The position numbers and the translations under genes are program-made. Below the pieces are notes generated by a model. The model made no database searches, was not told where the DNA came from, and saw nothing but the letters and a program-made list of their open reading frames with translations. Positions 31,716-34,031 of a stretch of 34,031 nucleotides of DNA are shown piece by piece (position 1 is the first letter of the stretch; each line of letters begins with the position of its first letter). The stretch comes from an uncultured beta proteobacterium (lineage in GTDB: Bacteria; Pseudomonadota; Gammaproteobacteria; Burkholderiales; Rhodocyclaceae), in NCBI GenBank assembly GCA_903959855.1, contig CAJBYR010000162.1:1-34031 (forward strand), in the 5' to 3' direction.

Positions 31716-32702
31716 ATGAAGTACATCGAACACGGCAAGGGCGGCGGCCCGGAGTGCATGACGCTGGCCGAGGGCCCCGTCCCGCAACCCGCTCCCGGCC
31801 AGATCCTGATCGAAGTCGTCTGCGCCGGCGTCAACCGCCCGGACTGCCTGCAACGCTCGGGCAGGTACCCGCCCCCGCCCGACGCCTCGCCCGTCCTCGG
31901 CCTCGAGGTCGCCGGCCGCGTCAAAGCCGTCGGCGAGGGCGTGACGGAATGGAAAGTCGGCGCTGGCGTGACGGCGCTCACGCCCGGCGGCGGCTATGCC
32001 GAGTACTGCGTGGCGGCCGCCAGCCACGCGCTGCCGATTCCCGATGGCATGGACTACGCCACGGCGGCGGCGCTGCCGGAGACCTGGTTCACCGTCTGGG
32101 CCAACCTCGTCGACCTCGGCCGCTTGAAGCAAGGCGAACGCCTGCTGGTGCATGGCGGCTCCAGCGGCATCGGCCTGGTTGCGATCCAGCTCGCCAAGCA
32201 CTTGGGCGTGGAGTGCCTCGTCACCGTCGGCAGCGAAGAGAAGGCCACCTTCTGCCGCGAGGTGGGTGCTGCGCATGCGATCAACTACCGCACCCAGGAC
32301 TTTGCCGAGGAAGTGAAGCGCATCACCGGAGGCACGGGCGTGGATGTGATCCTGGACATGGTGGGCGCGCCCTACCTGCAGCGCAATCTCGCCAGCCTGC
32401 GCCGCGACGGCCGGCTGGTGATTGTGGCCTTTCTCGAAGGCAGCAAGGGCGAGGCCGACCTGATGCCGGTGATGATCAAGCGCCTGACGATCACCGGCTC
32501 GACCATGCGCCCGCGCACCCTGGCCGAGAAGACGGCGATCCGCGACGCGCTGGCCGCCAACATCTGGCCCGCGCTGTCACGCGGCGAACTGCTGCCGCAC
32601 CTTTACGCGCGCTTTCCGCTGGCACAGGCGGCGGAGGCGCACCGGCTGATGGAATCGAGCAAACATATCGGCAAGATTGTTTTGGAGGTTCGCCCGCAGT
32701 AA
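31716..32702 (+). CDS. NAD(P)H quinone oxidoreductase, zinc-independent MDR family
   Basis: 328-residue medium-chain reductase of the QOR/PIG3 group. Signatures are VCAGVNRPDCLQRSGRYPPPP near residue 38, PGGGYAEYC near residue 90, the NADPH-binding LVHGGSSGIGLVAIQLAKHLG near residue 144, and the C-terminal SSKHIGKIVLEV. It lacks the catalytic zinc ligands of alcohol dehydrogenases. AAGGAG lies 7 bp before the ATG. Near residue 82, where relatives have VGDxVxAL, this protein has VGAGVTAL, encoded by copy 4 of the dispersed repeat. Confidence 0.92.
   Translation: MKYIEHGKGGGPECMTLAEGPVPQPAPGQILIEVVCAGVNRPDCLQRSGRYPPPPDASPVLGLEVAGRVKAVGEGVTEWKVGAGVTALTPGGGYAEYCVAAASHALPIPDGMDYATAAALPETWFTVWANLVDLGRLKQGERLLVHGGSSGIGLVAIQLAKHLGVECLVTVGSEEKATFCREVGAAHAINYRTQDFAEEVKRITGGTGVDVILDMVGAPYLQRNLASLRRDGRLVIVAFLEGSKGEADLMPVMIKRLTITGSTMRPRTLAEKTAIRDALAANIWPALSRGELLPHLYARFPLAQAAEAHRLMESSKHIGKIVLEVRPQ
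31952..31978 (+). repeat. Dispersed intragenic ~27-bp repeat, copy 4 (in quinone oxidoreductase gene)
   Basis: On the minus strand this stretch contains CGCCAGCGCCGACTTTC and differs from copy 2 at 2 positions over 27. It is inverted relative to copies 1-3. In the gene it reads KVGAGVTAL, in the same frame as the copies in rnfG and the PFOR gene. Confidence 0.6.
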
Positions 32703-32704
32703 AG

Positions 32705-32735
32705 AACAACCGGTTGTTTGTGCTATGCTTTAAAA
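32705..32735 (+). promoter_or_regulatory. Promoter/operator of the toxin-antitoxin pair
   Basis: A perfect 14-bp palindrome, AACAACCGGTTGTT (32705-32718), is followed by an extended -10-like TGCTATGCT (32721-32729). The antitoxin ATG is at 32757 with GGAG 8 bp upstream. A palindrome at the promoter is the usual site for autoregulation by Phd-type antitoxins. No good -35 box is visible. Confidence 0.5.
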
Positions 32736-32756
32736 ATGACTACTTGGAGCATTTAA

Positions 32757-33002
32757 ATGACCACTACTGCCGTCAGCGTCACGGAATTCAAAGCACACTG
32801 CCTGGACGTGATCCGCCAGGTCGAACAGGAAGGTGCCACCGTCGATCTCACACGTCACGGCAGGGTCGTGGCGCGCTTGGTGCCAACACCGCAAACATCG
32901 AAGGGAGTTGCGCCCTGGTTGCGTCTGCGCGGTCGCGGCAGGCTCATCGGCGCACCGGAAACCGGAGTACTAGACGATTCCGACTTCGACGCCTTGCGCT
33001 GA
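32757..33002 (+). CDS. Phd/YefM-type antitoxin
   Basis: 81-residue antitoxin. The N-terminal DNA-binding/dimerisation part has the Phd signature TAVSVTEFKAHCLDVIRQVEQEGATVDLTRHGRVVARLVP. The C-terminal half (LIGAPETGVLDDSDFDAL) would wrap the toxin. Expected to neutralise the adjacent PIN toxin and to repress the shared promoter. The stop lies directly before the toxin gene. Confidence 0.9.
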   Translation: MTTTAVSVTEFKAHCLDVIRQVEQEGATVDLTRHGRVVARLVPTPQTSKGVAPWLRLRGRGRLIGAPETGVLDDSDFDALR

Positions 33003-33014
33003 GTGGGTCCGGCA

Positions 33015-33422
33015 ATGCCTTTGCTGCTGCTCGATACCCACGTCTGGCTTTGGTGGCTGCATGGCCAACCTGAGCTTTCCACGGCCGAGCGAAATGCGCT
33101 GGACGCGCTCGCTGCAGCCGGTACGCCCCCGGCCATTTCCGCAATCAGCCTGTGGGAGGCGCAAATGCTCGCCAGCAAGGCGCGGCTCCAACTGGATACT
33201 CCACTAACACACTGGTTACCCACGGCGGCAGCTCCGGAGATCGTCACGGTGCTGCCGCTCGACACAGACGTAATCCTGGCGTTGGATGCCCTGCCAGCCG
33301 GATTTCATGGCGACCCGGCAGATCGAATCATTGTTGCGACCGCACGCGCTCATAGCCTGCCATTGGCCACACGCGACAGCAATATCCGCCGTTCAAGAAC
33401 CGTAAAGCTTTGGAAGCCCTGA
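33015..33422 (+). CDS. PIN-domain toxin (VapC-like ribonuclease)
   Basis: 135-residue PIN-domain endoribonuclease. Acidic Mg2+-binding residues are visible: D in LLLLDTHVWLWW (residue 7), E in SLWEAQM near residue 50, D in GDPADRIIVATA near residue 98 and the final D in LATRDSNI. I chose the ATG at 33015; a GTG at 33003 immediately after the antitoxin stop would add four residues. All expected acidic residues are present, so it looks functional. It pairs with the Phd-type antitoxin upstream. Confidence 0.88.
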   Translation: MPLLLLDTHVWLWWLHGQPELSTAERNALDALAAAGTPPAISAISLWEAQMLASKARLQLDTPLTHWLPTAAAPEIVTVLPLDTDVILALDALPAGFHGDPADRIIVATARAHSLPLATRDSNIRRSRTVKLWKP

Positions 33423-33432
33423 GGAAAGCATC

Positions 33433-34031
33433 ATGACTTTGACGATCGACGTGGTTTCCGACGTGGTCTGCCCCTGGTGCTTCATCGGCAAGCGCCACCT
33501 CGACAAGGCACTGGCGCAATGGAGAGCCGAACACCCGGACAGCATGGTCACGGTGAGCTGGCACCCCTTCTTCCTCAACCCGGATACTCCTGACGCTGGC
33601 GAGCCTTACCGTCGCTTCCTGGAGATGTAGTTCGGCGGCCCGCAGGGCCTGGCCGAGATCTGGCAGCGCGTGCGCGAGGCGGGCAAGCCCGCCGGCATCG
33701 AGTTCGCTTTCGAAAAGATCGAGCTGCGCGCCAACACGCTGGCGGCGCACCGGCTGATCCACTTCACGCAGAAGATTGATTCCGGCAAGGCGACAGCGCT
33801 CATCGAAGCGCTTTTCGCGGCGCAATTCCTCCAGGGCCGCCATGTCGGCGACCGCGCCATCCTCGCCGAGATCGCTGGCGCCTGCGGCTTCGACGCCGCA
33901 GCGGTGAAGGCCTACCTCGACAGCGACGAGGATGCCGACACGGTGAAGGAGGATGCCGACCAGTCGCGCCGCATGGGCATCAACGGCGTGCCCTTCTTCG
34001 TCTTCAACCAGAAGCTGTCAGCCTCGGGGGC
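33433..34031 (+). pseudogene. DsbA/FrnE-like thiol oxidoreductase split by an in-frame amber codon (3' partial)
   Basis: The frame starts at the ATG at 33433 (GAGGAAAG upstream) with TLTIDVVSDVVCPWCFIGKRHLD, the CPWC redox motif of FrnE-like DsbA-family proteins. After residue 65 it meets TAG at 33628-33630, then continues open in the same frame to the window end with family-like sequence: FGGPQGLAEIWQRVREAG, LRANTLAAHRLIHF and GINGVPFFVFNQKLS. At the stop the sequence reads GAG ATG TAG TTC GGC; relatives usually have Lys before F-G, so one A-to-T change (AAG to TAG) would explain it. Either a recent nonsense mutation or a sequencing error. There is no signal peptide, so the intact form would be cytoplasmic. 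Confidence 0.75.

Overview
This is a GC-rich proteobacterial chromosome segment. Its gene content is that of a sulfur-oxidising, metabolically versatile betaproteobacterium: a reverse-type dsr locus, a complete Rnf complex, a large 2-oxoacid:ferredoxin oxidoreductase and a plant-type ferredoxin-NADP reductase. The taxon is inferred from gene content and gene order (something close to Sulfuritalea/Sterolibacteriaceae or other Rhodocyclales/Nitrosomonadales), not from a marker gene.

Positions 1-8057 (+ strand) hold the distal part of a dsr operon: dsrK (5' end outside the window), dsrL, dsrJ, dsrO, dsrP, dsrN and dsrR, followed by a SUMT-type uroporphyrinogen-III methyltransferase gene. Together these encode the membrane/periplasmic DsrMKJOP redox complex, the DsrL oxidoreductase that works with reverse-acting sulfite reductase DsrAB, and enzymes for siroheme and its amidated form. 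Positions 8111-16053 form a signalling and envelope block: a secreted Tae4-like/SH3 protein whose catalytic-cysteine position is Asn, a GGDEF diguanylate cyclase, a hybrid histidine kinase, a membrane GGDEF-EAL protein with a haem-binding CxxCH motif in its periplasmic sensor, and a small secreted protein of unknown function.

Positions 16200-27813 (- strand) form an electron-transfer block. In transcription order it reads rnfB, a 1652-residue PFOR-like enzyme, rnfC, rnfD, rnfG, rnfE, rnfA, a 64-residue Cys-rich membrane protein, and then, after a hairpin-containing spacer, a ferredoxin-NADP+ reductase gene. This suggests a ferredoxin node that couples 2-oxoacid oxidation, ion-translocating Fd:NAD+ exchange and NADPH.

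Positions 28206-31623 (- strand) hold a chain of small, mostly 4-bp-overlapping genes: a possible 28-residue microprotein, a small membrane protein, a LysE/RhtB exporter, an SRPBCC protein, a GFA/CENP-V zinc protein, an unrecognised 160-residue protein and a monoacylglycerol-lipase-like hydrolase. Positions 31716-34031 (+ strand) hold a quinone oxidoreductase, a Phd/PIN toxin-antitoxin pair with a palindromic operator-like site, and a DsbA/FrnE-like gene split by an in-frame amber codon and cut by the window end.

The most unusual signal is a dispersed repeat of about 27 bp found inside four unrelated coding regions (dsrJ, rnfG, the PFOR gene and the quinone oxidoreductase gene). In three of them it is read in the same frame and gives a V-G-A-G-x-T-A peptide.
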